The notes beneath the pieces were generated by a model that saw nothing but the letters and a program-made list of their open reading frames with translations, was not told the DNA's origin and made no database searches. Positions 1 to 7,965 of a stretch of DNA of 64,000 nt are shown here, one piece after another (position 1 is the first letter of the stretch; every line of letters starts with the position of its first letter). The DNA comes from Halofilum ochraceum (lineage in GTDB: Bacteria; Pseudomonadota; Gammaproteobacteria; XJ16; Halofilaceae), in assembly GCF_001614315.2 (NCBI RefSeq), contig NZ_LVEG02000007.1:62001-126000 (forward strand). The letters run 5' to 3'. Position numbers and translations under genes: made by a program.

Positions 1-409
1 CGGTCTTGGCCGCTTCGGATCCGCGGTGGCCCGGATACTCACGGACCGGGGCGTGCGCGTACTCGCGGTTGATTCGGACCCGGACCGCGTGCGCGCGCGC
101 AGTGGCCATGGTTTCGAACTGCGCTACGGCGACGCCGAGGATCCGGAATTCGTGGGGTCACTGCCGCTGGATCGGGTACAGTGCGTGGTCAATACACTGC
201 GTGATCGACACGTGAATCGTGCGTTGCTGCACGGCATCGAGCGCAGCGGCAGCCGTCCAAGGGTCGTGCTGACCGCCGATTCGGATGCGGAAGCGGAGGC
301 CCTGCGCTCCCGCGGCGCCGATATTGCTCTGGTGCCCTACAGTGATGCGGCGAGGGACGCGGCAGACCGGATTCTCGCGACGGCGGAGCCGGAGCCGGTC
401 GATGCCTGA
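1..409 (+). CDS. TrkA-N (RCK) NAD-binding domain protein, 3' part
   Basis: The gene enters from the left edge; the reading frame is open from base 2. The first visible residues, GLGRFGSAVA, are the GxGxxG nucleotide-binding turn of a Rossmann fold, followed by an Asp-containing second strand end (AVDSDPDR). This is the TrkA-N/RCK fold that gates K+ channels and antiporters by binding NAD(H) or other nucleotides. About 135 codons are visible, so the domain is nearly complete and is the C-terminal end of its protein. A KefB-like or NhaP-like cation/proton antiporter ending in an RCK domain is the likeliest parent, but the membrane part is outside the window. The next gene, a universal stress protein, starts about 27 bases later and may be cotranscribed. 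Confidence 0.8.
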   Translation, partial: GLGRFGSAVARILTDRGVRVLAVDSDPDRVRARSGHGFELRYGDAEDPEFVGSLPLDRVQCVVNTLRDRHVNRALLHGIERSGSRPRVVLTADSDAEAEALRSRGADIALVPYSDAARDAADRILATAEPEPVDA

Positions 410-435
410 CCGGTCGTTTGCGGACGGAGATGATG

Positions 436-1407
436 ATGCAGCGATTTACCAGCGTGCTGTTCGTGGTCACCCCGGATGCGGACGATACATTCGCGTTCGA
501 GCGTGCACTGCGCCTCGCGGAGGCGAATCAGGCCCGGTTGACGGTAGTGGATCTGCAGCAGGGTCCCGACATACCCGTTGGCCGCATGCCGGAAGGGCTT
601 TCGAGCGAGCGTCTGCGTGCGGTGCTGGCCGGAATGAGCGGCGACCGGCTTCAGCAGTACATCGATGCTGCCGACGGGCGTGTCGATATCGACACGCGGA
701 CGCTTGACGGGATCGGCTTCGTCGAGGTGATCCGGGCCGTCCAGGCCGGCGGCTATGATGTGGTCATGAAGGCGGCCATGGAATCCGGAAGCCGGCGCCG
801 TTACCTGTTCAGCAGTTTCGACATGCATCTCCTGCGCAAATGCCCGGTGCCGGTTTGGCTTATCAAACCGGAGGTCGGCGAAGAGCGGTATCGGCGCGTG
901 CTCGCGGCGGTCGACGTGGATCCAGACGCTGCCGCGAAGATGGACCCCTCCCTGAACCGCCGTATTATCGAGACCGCGGCGTCACAGGCGCTCGCGGACG
1001 GCGCCGAACTGCACGTCGCGCATGCGTGGGAGCCGGCCTACGAAGGGGTCCTGCGCAGCCGCGGCGTGTTCTCGGGAGAGACCGAGGCGCAGCGGTACGT
1101 CGAGTCGGAGCGTCAGGCGCATCAAGCGGCATTCGATCGGCTTGCCGCCGACATGCCCTCCTGGGTCGGCGGTGAGACCTGTGACTGGCTTCAGCCCGTA
1201 TTCCATCTCCGTCAGGGCCAGGCCGGCACGGTGATCCCGGGACTGGCACAGGAACTGGGAGTCGGGCTCGTGGTCATGGGAACGGTCGGTCGCACGGGCA
1301 TTGCCGGGCTGCTGATCGGAAACACGGCGGAGACCATCGTCGAAGGCATTGCCTGTTCCCTGCTCGCCGTCAAGCCGCCGGGATTCCGTTCACCGATTGA
1401 AGCGTGA
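436..1407 (+). CDS. tandem universal stress protein (UspA family)
   Basis: This 323-residue protein carries two Usp domains, like E. coli UspE. The C-terminal half ends with a good ATP-binding signature: VVMGTVGRTG followed by LLIGNTAE and a last strand with CSLLAVKPP, matching G-x2-G-x9-G(S/T). The N-terminal half ends in KCPVPVWLIKP but has a degenerate loop. I chose the third of three consecutive ATG codons because GGAG at 426-429 then lies six bases upstream; an in-frame TTG at 418 has no ribosome binding site. It sits between an RCK-domain gene and a K+/H+ antiporter, so a role in ion or energy stress is plausible but inferred. Confidence 0.85.
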   Translation: MQRFTSVLFVVTPDADDTFAFERALRLAEANQARLTVVDLQQGPDIPVGRMPEGLSSERLRAVLAGMSGDRLQQYIDAADGRVDIDTRTLDGIGFVEVIRAVQAGGYDVVMKAAMESGSRRRYLFSSFDMHLLRKCPVPVWLIKPEVGEERYRRVLAAVDVDPDAAAKMDPSLNRRIIETAASQALADGAELHVAHAWEPAYEGVLRSRGVFSGETEAQRYVESERQAHQAAFDRLAADMPSWVGGETCDWLQPVFHLRQGQAGTVIPGLAQELGVGLVVMGTVGRTGIAGLLIGNTAETIVEGIACSLLAVKPPGFRSPIEA

Positions 1408-1497
1408 TACCCGCAACCCGCCCGCCGACAACACCCGATTGTTTCGGCGCGCGGCAGGCCATCGACGGGATCATCAGCACCTGGACAGGACGCGCGG

Positions 1498-3231
1498 ATG
1501 GATACGGCCGCTCAGCTGATATTCGGCGTCGGCGCACTGCTGCTGGTCAGCGTGCTGGCCAGCCGCATTACCGACCGGCTCGGCGCACCGCTGCTGCTCG
1601 TCTTTCTGGTGATCGGCATGCTCCTGGGCGAGGACGGCCCTGGCGGGATCGTCTTCAACGATATCGATGGCGCATTCGTGCTGGCGAGCCTCGCGCTGGC
1701 GGTCATCCTGTTCGACGGGGGGCTGCGCACGCCGCGTGCAATCTTCCGTCTGGGGCTGCAGCCGGCCGTCGCGCTGGCGACGGTGGGGGTTGTCGTCACG
1801 GCCACGATCACCGGCGCCGCCGCCATGTGGATATTCGATGTCGGCCCGATGGTCGGGCTGATGATCGGCGCAATCGTCGGTTCCACGGACGCGGCGGCCG
1901 TATTCTATCTGCTGCATGCGCACGGGCTTGAGATCAACGAACGCCTGCGCGCGACCCTGGAAATCGAGTCCGGTAGCAACGATCCCATGGCGGTGTTCCT
2001 GACGCTCGCCGTGATCGAACTGCTCCGGGTTCCGGGGGCGGCCGGCGGATGGGAAATGCTCGCCTGGTTCCTTTGGCAATTCGCGGGCGGCGCGGTCTTC
2101 GGTGTGGTTGCCGGCCTTGCGATCGCTGCGCTCGTCAATCGTGTCAGCCTGACCGAGTCGTTTTATCCGATTCTCGTGCTGGCATCCGGTCTGGCCGTTT
2201 TCGGCCTGGCCGGTAGCCTTGGCAGCAGCGGTTTTCTCGCTGCCTATGTCGCCGGTGTGGTGGCCGGCAACCGCATGCGCCGCTCGCGTCACGAGGTCCG
2301 TCGGTTCCACGATGGCATGGCCTGGCTGAGTCAGGTGGGTCTCTTCCTCATGCTCGGTCTACTCGTGACGCCTTCGGAGTTGATCCCCGTGGCGCTGCCG
2401 TCGCTTGCACTCGCGGGTGTGCTGATCCTCGTCGCGCGTCCGCTCGCAGTGGGCATTTCGCTCCTGCCGTTCCGGTTCAATCTGCGCGAGCAGGCATTCA
2501 TCTCCTGGGTCGGGCTACGGGGCGCGGTACCGATCGTGCTGGGCCTCTATCCGCTCCTCGCGGGCATCGCCGAGAGCCGCACGGCGTTCAATATCGCCTT
2601 CTTCGTCGTCCTTATTTCACTCCTGATCCAGGGCTGGACAGTCGCACCGGCGGCACGGCGACTGGGTCTGCAGTTGCCGTCGCGCGCGATCGGCAGACGC
2701 CTGATGGAGCTCGATGCGCCGGGTCTGCAGGGCCGCGAGCTCGTGGTCTACCGGGTGATGCCCGCGGCACCGGCCGTAGGCTTCGAGGTGCGCAATCTGC
2801 CATTGCCGGCGGATGTTCGATTGATGACCGTCGTGCGCGACGAGGAGCCGCTGGCATTCCCGGAGAGCGAGATTCTCGCGGCACGCGATCACGTCTATCT
2901 GCTCGTTTGGCCTGCCGAGCTGCCCGAACTCGAGCACCTGTTCGGTGTCGAGCCAGCCGCGGGACCGCGACCCGAGGGCTTCTACGGGACGTTCACCCTG
3001 CGCGGTGATGCGCGCCTGGTAGACGTGCTGTCGCTCTACGGCGTCGAGCCTCCCGCCGTCGACGCCGATCGTACGCTGGATCAGTTTCTGCGTGCGCGGT
3101 TCGGCCGGCGGGTCGCCGTGGGCGACCGCGCCCATCTGGGGCGTGTGGATCTGATCGTGCGGGAAGTCGAGGCGGGCCGGGTCGTCGAGGTTGGTCTACG
3201 TTTCCGCGACGATTACGACAGCGAGACCTGA
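1498..3231 (+). CDS. nhaP2: K+/H+ antiporter, NhaP2/CvrA type (CPA1 family)
   Basis: The 577-residue product has about a dozen hydrophobic segments over residues 1-390 and then a soluble tail. Family motifs of CPA1 exchangers are visible: LFDGGLRT near residue 75, GSTDAAAVF near 126 and ESGSNDPMA near 155; the paired acidic residues there are the usual ion-binding site. The tail (about 400-577) fits the TrkA-C and CorC-like regulatory domains of NhaP2/CvrA, and the length agrees with E. coli CvrA (578 residues). It would sit in the inner membrane and expel K+ in exchange for protons, useful in cells that accumulate K+ under salt stress. It follows a universal stress protein gene by 90 bases. 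Confidence 0.92.
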   Translation: MDTAAQLIFGVGALLLVSVLASRITDRLGAPLLLVFLVIGMLLGEDGPGGIVFNDIDGAFVLASLALAVILFDGGLRTPRAIFRLGLQPAVALATVGVVVTATITGAAAMWIFDVGPMVGLMIGAIVGSTDAAAVFYLLHAHGLEINERLRATLEIESGSNDPMAVFLTLAVIELLRVPGAAGGWEMLAWFLWQFAGGAVFGVVAGLAIAALVNRVSLTESFYPILVLASGLAVFGLAGSLGSSGFLAAYVAGVVAGNRMRRSRHEVRRFHDGMAWLSQVGLFLMLGLLVTPSELIPVALPSLALAGVLILVARPLAVGISLLPFRFNLREQAFISWVGLRGAVPIVLGLYPLLAGIAESRTAFNIAFFVVLISLLIQGWTVAPAARRLGLQLPSRAIGRRLMELDAPGLQGRELVVYRVMPAAPAVGFEVRNLPLPADVRLMTVVRDEEPLAFPESEILAARDHVYLLVWPAELPELEHLFGVEPAAGPRPEGFYGTFTLRGDARLVDVLSLYGVEPPAVDADRTLDQFLRARFGRRVAVGDRAHLGRVDLIVREVEAGRVVEVGLRFRDDYDSET

Positions 3232-3347
3232 CGGCACGCCGATGAGTACGGTGACGATCCGACTGTTCTGTCGCCCCGGATTGGTCGCCTGGTGTAGCCT
3301 GCAGGCATGACTCCTTCCGCTTCGCTGTAGCCCGGAGCCACAGACTT

Positions 3348-4217
3348 ATGCAGCAATGGTTCACCGATCCGCTGGTGGTCAGGCTGTTCGTGACGGCCGT
3401 GCTGATCGTCGCGATCGCGGTGGCGCGCTCCGTCATCGCCGGGCGGATTGCCCATCGGCAGAATGTCCCGGACGAGCGCCGCCGCCGGGATCTGTTTTAC
3501 ATGCGCAGCGGGCTCAGCCTTGTGCTCGTGGCGGGCCTGTTCATGATCTGGATCGGTCAGATCCAGAGTGTCCTGCTTTCCCTGACCGCGGTGACGGTCG
3601 CCATCGTGATCGCTACCAAAGAACTGCTGATGTGCGTCAGCGGTTTCCTGTTGCGCACGACCGGCAAGCTCTTTTCGGTCGGGGACTGGATCGAATGCAA
3701 CGGCATGCGTGGCGAAGTGACCGATCTCACGCTGCTGTCCACGACGCTGCTGGAGCGGGAAGCGGGTGCGCACGGCTACGGGTTCACGGGCCGCACCTTC
3801 ATCCTGCCGAACAGCGTTTTCCTCAGTCATCCGGTGCACCGGGAGAATCTCGGCCGCGATTTCGCATCGCATCGATTCGCCATCACCCTGGAAAATCCGG
3901 TCGATGCCGTGGCCGCTGTCCAGTGCCTGCAGCAACGCGCCGAGGAAGTGTGCAGCGCGTTTCTGGCGGAGGCGCGCGCGCAGCGTGCCAAAACCGAACG
4001 CCGCCTCGGGGTTGCGCTGGGCGGCGCGGAGCCGGTCGTGACGATCACCACCACCGATATCGGCAAGATGCAACTGGAGGTCGCGCTGCTCTGTCCGGCG
4101 GCGAAAGCCGTCGCGCTGGAGCAGGAGATAACCGCTGAGTTCCTGTCGGCGGTGAGCGATGGCCGCATCTCCGGCGGTCAGCTGACCAGTTCGTCTTCGC
4201 AGGCAAATGATGACTGA
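3348..4217 (+). CDS. MscS-like mechanosensitive ion channel
   Basis: The 289-residue protein has about three N-terminal membrane helices (residues 8-30, 58-78, 80-105) and then the MscS core: the pore-lining region leads into FSVGDWIEC near residue 110, the hallmark start of the beta domain, and NSVFLSHPV near 160. Channels of this family open under membrane tension and release osmolytes on hypo-osmotic shock. Family members vary greatly in length; this is a short version without extra periplasmic domains. It ends in a convergent arrangement with the next minus-strand gene, with a shared hairpin between them. Beyond that the role is inferred from family. Confidence 0.85.
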   Translation: MQQWFTDPLVVRLFVTAVLIVAIAVARSVIAGRIAHRQNVPDERRRRDLFYMRSGLSLVLVAGLFMIWIGQIQSVLLSLTAVTVAIVIATKELLMCVSGFLLRTTGKLFSVGDWIECNGMRGEVTDLTLLSTTLLEREAGAHGYGFTGRTFILPNSVFLSHPVHRENLGRDFASHRFAITLENPVDAVAAVQCLQQRAEEVCSAFLAEARAQRAKTERRLGVALGGAEPVVTITTTDIGKMQLEVALLCPAAKAVALEQEITAEFLSAVSDGRISGGQLTSSSSQANDD

Positions 4218-4230
4218 ACCGCGCGTGGAT

Positions 4231-4254
4231 CGCGGCCGCCCTCAGGCGGCCGCG
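4231..4254. terminator. bidirectional hairpin between convergent genes
   Basis: A perfect 10-bp inverted repeat, CGCGGCCGCC and GGCGGCCGCG, is separated by the four bases ctca. It lies just after the MscS stop codon and overlaps the stop codon of the convergent minus-strand gene. No T-run follows on either side, so it may work with Rho or only protect 3' ends. Confidence 0.5.
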
Positions 4255-4508
4255 CCGGTCGTCACCGCAGGAACCGGTCCGGTGTTCAAGCGGCGCCGTG
4301 CGTGCAGGATTCGACCGATCTGAATCGTATTGAGCAATACGAACAGCAGGTTCCAGTACACCACCTCCATCAGGGGCTGCGCGCGGCTGCCGAAGTACAC
4401 CGCCAGACAGGTCGCGGCCGTCACCGTCAGCAGGCGCAGGTACAGAATATCCCGCACGCCGTAGGACAATAGATAGAGACCGTTGGCAATGTAGATCAGG
4501 GCGTCCAT
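4242..4508 (-). CDS. stand-alone Popeye-like three-helix membrane protein
   Basis: This 88-residue protein has three hydrophobic stretches. It resembles the N-terminal membrane part of Popeye-domain (POPDC) proteins: a LANG-like start (YIANGLYL), then LRLLTVTAATC, then VYWNLLFVLLN and a basic end (RRRLN). In POPDC proteins these helices are followed by a cyclic-nucleotide-binding domain; here the gene stops right after the third helix. I start at ATG 4508 because the family begins there, although an in-frame ATG at 4532 exists. The function of the isolated module is unknown. The family assignment is from memory of the motif pattern, so moderately sure. Confidence 0.6.
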   Translation of the reverse strand: MDALIYIANGLYLLSYGVRDILYLRLLTVTAATCLAVYFGSRAQPLMEVVYWNLLFVLLNTIQIGRILHARRRLNTGPVPAVTTGAAA

Positions 4509-4682
4509 CGTTTCTCTCGGGTACGACCTCATGGAGGTCGCCTGGCTGGCACACGGACCGCACGCGCGCTCCGTGTGCCGGGGTTGCTGATGATCGACCG
4601 TTGGCCTTTCAGCCGAACGGACCTTGTCGCTGCTTGTCCGATCAGTGCGGATGACGTTCAGCCCGCACTGTCCTCAGGGCTT

Positions 4683-5267
4683 TCACGCGGCGGCCTGCTG
4701 ACGCTGGACCCGGTTCAGCTTGACCGGTACCGGCCGACAGACCGTGGTGCACACGGGTGAATGCCCGCGGGCGGTTTCGAGCAGAGCCTCGATCTCCTCA
4801 TCGCTGCAGTCCGCGTCGATCTCCATATCGATCGTGATGCCCTGGTAGCCAGCCTGGACGTCTGGATCCAGTGCGAGCATGCCCTGCAGATCGATCGTTC
4901 CACGCAATGTGGTCGCGATCGAACGGATGGGAATACCGCGCGCGGTGGCATGCGTGACGGTGGTGGTGGTCACGCAACCGGCCAGCGCGTGGAGCAGAAA
5001 CTCCACGGGATTCGCGCCCTCGTTGTTGCCGAGCAGCACGGGCGGCTCGCCGTTGGTGAACACGAACGGCTCCTCGCGTGAGGTATCCTCCTGACCGGCG
5101 CCGTAAAAGGACTGGATGGTCGAGCGGTTCTCACCGCCGTTGACCCAGCGGTTGGTCGCGCGGAATTCGAATGCCGCGAGGGTGGGGTCGCCACGCAGTG
5201 CGTCGAGCGTCTGCGTCATCTGATCGACGTTCAGGCCGTTCATCGTTGGGGTGGATTGCGTATTCAT
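4683..5267 (-). CDS. OsmC family peroxiredoxin-like protein
   Basis: The 194-residue product matches the OsmC/Ohr fold. Both redox cysteines are present: Cys98 in HALAGCVTT and Cys173 in HSPVCTTV, the same spacing class as OsmC proteins that reduce organic hydroperoxides with thiols. NPVEFLLHALAGC is the usual central helix. The start ATG at 5267 is preceded by GAGG; a longer frame upstream lacks family similarity. It is divergent from a GlxA-type AraC regulator at 5455, which may control it. It is the longer subgroup with an N-terminal extension before the core, so the natural substrate could differ from classic OsmC. Confidence 0.88.
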   Translation of the reverse strand: MNTQSTPTMNGLNVDQMTQTLDALRGDPTLAAFEFRATNRWVNGGENRSTIQSFYGAGQEDTSREEPFVFTNGEPPVLLGNNEGANPVEFLLHALAGCVTTTTVTHATARGIPIRSIATTLRGTIDLQGMLALDPDVQAGYQGITIDMEIDADCSDEEIEALLETARGHSPVCTTVCRPVPVKLNRVQRQQAAA

Positions 5268-5386
5268 CGTTTCAGCCTCGTTGCCTGGATCGCGTTCCGG
5301 GACCGCCGACATGGCGATCGCTCCGGTGCTGCGACGCCGCCCGGATAAATGGCCCTGGTGGCACCGCATGACACGCACGATAGGCC

Positions 5387-5415
5387 TTGCTTTTTTTCAG
5401 GGTAAGCGGTATTCA
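5387..5415 (+). promoter_or_regulatory. candidate sigma-70 promoter for the GlxA-type regulator
   Basis: TTGCTT at 5387-5392 and TATTCA at 5410-5415 are separated by 17 bases, good sigma-70 geometry, and sit 40 bases before the GTG start of the regulator in the divergent gap with the OsmC gene. This is pattern matching only. Confidence 0.35.
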
Positions 5416-5454
5416 GGACGAAAGCGGGGCATTCGTGCCACGCGAGGGGATTCC

Positions 5455-6540
5455 GTGAATCAGCGATCCCGGGAGTCCGAGAGCGTCCTGCTCGTTGCGG
5501 TACCGCAAACGGCCGGTTCGGCCCTCTACGGCATGCTCGACGTCCTCTCGGTTGCCGGCACGATCTGGCAACAGCTCACGCGCAGCGGGGCGGGGCAGCG
5601 CCTGTTCTCCGTGGGGATTGTCTCGCCCCTGCGCCAGCGTTTTACCTGCGGCAACGGCGTGCCCGTCAGTCCGGATGCCGCGATCGCGGACGATCCCGCC
5701 GCCGATGTCGTCATCCTGCCCGAACTCTGGCTTGGCCCCGATGACTCGATCCACGGACGCTACCCTGGCGTAATCGAGTGGGTCCGTCGGCGCCACGAGG
5801 CCGGGGCGGCGGTCTATTCCGCCTGTTCCGGTGCGGTCATGCTGGCGGAGACCGGTCTGCTCGACGGTTGCCCGGCGACCTCGCACTGGGCCTACGCCGA
5901 CCTGTTCGAGCGTCTGTATCCCGCCGTCGATTTCCAGCCCGAACCGAATCTCGTGTTTGCCGATCCCGAGGGCCGCATCGTAACCGCTGGCGGCACCACC
6001 TCATGGCACGATCTCGCGCTGCACATCATCGCCCGCTACGGAAGTCCCGGCGAGGCCAGCCGGATTGCGCAGGTGTATCTTCTGAAGTGGCACGGCGAAG
6101 GGCAGTTGCCATTCATGCCGCTGTGTCGGGATCGCGCCCATGGCGATGCCGTAATCCGCGCGTCGCAGGAGTGGCTGGCTGAACACTACCGTGAACCGGA
6201 TGTCGTGCAACGTGCGGTCGAACGGTCGGGACTCGCGGAACGCACGTTCAAGCGACGGTTCAGGGCGGCGACCGGGAGCACGCTCATCGATCATGTGCAG
6301 AATCTGCGCGTTGAAGCCGCGAAGCGACTGCTTGAGGGTGAGCGGGTAGCCGTGGATGAGATCAGCGTCGACGTCGGTTACGAGGATGCCTCGTTCTTCC
6401 GGCGTCTGTTCCGGCGGCGAACCGGGCTTTCCCCCAGTGAATACCGACGCCTGTTCCGCCCGGTCCGGCTGAGCGGGACACGGGTGGCATCGGAGCGAGC
6501 TGCCGCCGGTCATGTCCGTGTGGGTTCCCACGTCGCCTGA
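5455..6540 (+). CDS. GlxA-type AraC family transcriptional regulator (DJ-1/PfpI + HTH)
   Basis: The 361-residue protein joins an N-terminal DJ-1/PfpI-like domain (about residues 8-190) to a C-terminal AraC DNA-binding domain. The first domain has the nucleophile-elbow-like segment YSACSGAVMLAE, and the second has SGLAERTFKRRFR and the closing signature VGYEDASFFRRLFRR followed by GLSPSEYR. Regulators of this GlxA/FtrA class sense small metabolites, but the ligand here is unknown. A GTG start at 5455 is preceded by GAGG at 5444-5447, seven bases away; the frame runs further upstream but without a better start. It is divergent from the OsmC gene, its most obvious target. Confidence 0.85.
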   Translation: MNQRSRESESVLLVAVPQTAGSALYGMLDVLSVAGTIWQQLTRSGAGQRLFSVGIVSPLRQRFTCGNGVPVSPDAAIADDPAADVVILPELWLGPDDSIHGRYPGVIEWVRRRHEAGAAVYSACSGAVMLAETGLLDGCPATSHWAYADLFERLYPAVDFQPEPNLVFADPEGRIVTAGGTTSWHDLALHIIARYGSPGEASRIAQVYLLKWHGEGQLPFMPLCRDRAHGDAVIRASQEWLAEHYREPDVVQRAVERSGLAERTFKRRFRAATGSTLIDHVQNLRVEAAKRLLEGERVAVDEISVDVGYEDASFFRRLFRRRTGLSPSEYRRLFRPVRLSGTRVASERAAAGHVRVGSHVA

Positions 6541-6674
6541 TCGATCCGTGAGGGGTTCGGCCCCCTTTCGGTGCCCTGGGTGCTGGTCTACGGTTGGTGC
6601 AGCATTCGAATCGGCGGGTAGAACCGTCTCCACGGTGATACCGGGATCGACGGCGTACATAGGCGGAGGTTTGC

Positions 6675-7739
6675 ATGAAAGCGACGGTATTCATTGAACC
6701 GGGACGGATCGAACTGGAGGACAAACCGGTACCGGATGTCGGGCCCAACGATGCGCTCCTGCGCGTGACGACCACGACGATCTGCGGTACCGACGTCCAT
6801 ATCGTCAAGGGTGAGTACCCGGTCGAGAAAGGGCTTACGATCGGGCACGAACCGGTGGGCGTGATCGAGAAACTCGGCGCCAACGTCCACGGCTACGAGG
6901 AAGGCCAGCGCGTGATCGCGGGCGCGATCTGTCCGAGTGGCTACTCCAATGCCTGCCTGGATGGACTCCATTCCCAGGACGGCCAGAGCTGCGCCCACGG
7001 GCTCAAGCCGCTGGGCGGCTGGCGGTTCGGCAATACCATCGATGGGGCGCAGGCGGAGTACGTGCGTGTCCCCGATGCGATGGCCAATCTGTCGCCGGTC
7101 CCGGATGGTCTGACCGATGAGCAGGTGTTGATGTGCCCGGACATCATGTCCACCGGCTTCGCCGGCGCCGAGAGCGGCAATATCCGCATCGGCGATACGG
7201 TGGTCGTTTTCGCCCAGGGTCCGATTGGCCTCTGTGCCACCGCCGGCGCGAAACTTAAGGGTGCGACGACGATCATCACGGTCGACTCGGTGGCCGAGCG
7301 CCTCGAGATCTCGAAACGCATGGGCGCCCACTACACGGTCGATTTCAATCGCGTGGATCCCGTTGACGAGATCATGCGGATCACCGAGGGGCGCGGTGTC
7401 GATGTCGCGATCGAGGCACTGGGGCTGCAGCAGACCTTCGAGAACTGCCTGCGGGTACTCAAGCCCGGCGGCACGCTGTCGAGCCTCGGTGTGTATTCAC
7501 AGGATCTCAAAATCCCGCTCGATGCCTTTCACGCGGGCCTCGGCGACAACCGAATCATCACGTCCCTGTGTCCGGGCGGCAAGGAACGGATGCGTCGACT
7601 GATGAATGTGATCGCCAGCGGCTCTGTCGACCTGGAACCGCTGGTCACCCACCGTTATCGGCTGGATGACATCGTCGATGCCTATGACCTGTTCTCGCAG
7701 CAGCGTGACGGTGTGCTCAAGGTCGCCGTAACGCCCTGA
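6675..7739 (+). CDS. zinc-dependent alcohol dehydrogenase (secondary alcohol type)
   Basis: This 354-residue medium-chain dehydrogenase has the catalytic zinc ligands in TICGTDVH (Cys about 37) and TIGHEPVG (His about 58), and a Rossmann turn FAQGPIGLCA near 178. The pattern GFAGAE, the late SLCPGG and VTHRY resemble clostridial secondary alcohol dehydrogenases, which also lack the four-cysteine structural zinc site; no such cluster is seen here. It would oxidise or reduce secondary alcohols and ketones with NAD(P)(H); the exact substrate cannot be told. GGAGG stands directly upstream of the ATG. It follows a GlxA-type regulator on the same strand. Confidence 0.85.
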   Translation: MKATVFIEPGRIELEDKPVPDVGPNDALLRVTTTTICGTDVHIVKGEYPVEKGLTIGHEPVGVIEKLGANVHGYEEGQRVIAGAICPSGYSNACLDGLHSQDGQSCAHGLKPLGGWRFGNTIDGAQAEYVRVPDAMANLSPVPDGLTDEQVLMCPDIMSTGFAGAESGNIRIGDTVVVFAQGPIGLCATAGAKLKGATTIITVDSVAERLEISKRMGAHYTVDFNRVDPVDEIMRITEGRGVDVAIEALGLQQTFENCLRVLKPGGTLSSLGVYSQDLKIPLDAFHAGLGDNRIITSLCPGGKERMRRLMNVIASGSVDLEPLVTHRYRLDDIVDAYDLFSQQRDGVLKVAVTP

Positions 7740-7883
7740 TCCACCGTGAATGAATGACCCATGGCGCATCGCCCGGTTCACGCGGGCGGTGCGCGGCAGT
7801 TTTCCACTCACGTCATTTTCATGACGACCAGGACGCTCCTGCCGTTCCCGCATAATCGGCGGACCACCTCGATCGAGTCTCCG

Positions 7884-7928
7884 TTGATCCAGATCAATAC
7901 GGTAAGCGCAGCTCCGTGCAACTATAGT
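7884..7928 (+). promoter_or_regulatory. FNR/ANR-dependent promoter of the arginine deiminase operon
   Basis: TTGAT-ccag-ATCAA at 7884-7897 is a perfect match to the FNR/ANR half-sites TTGAT-N4-ATCAA. A good -10 element, TATAGT, lies at 7923-7928. Centre to -10 spacing is about 32 bases, slightly longer than the classic class II arrangement, so the true start site may use the overlapping AACTAT at 7920. It precedes the NhaC-arcA-arcB-arcC genes. Control of arginine deiminase genes by ANR is well known in Pseudomonas; that it applies here is inference from the site. Confidence 0.75.
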
Positions 7929-7965
7929 AATGATGCGATCTTTCGGCTTTTGAAAGGAGTCCCTG

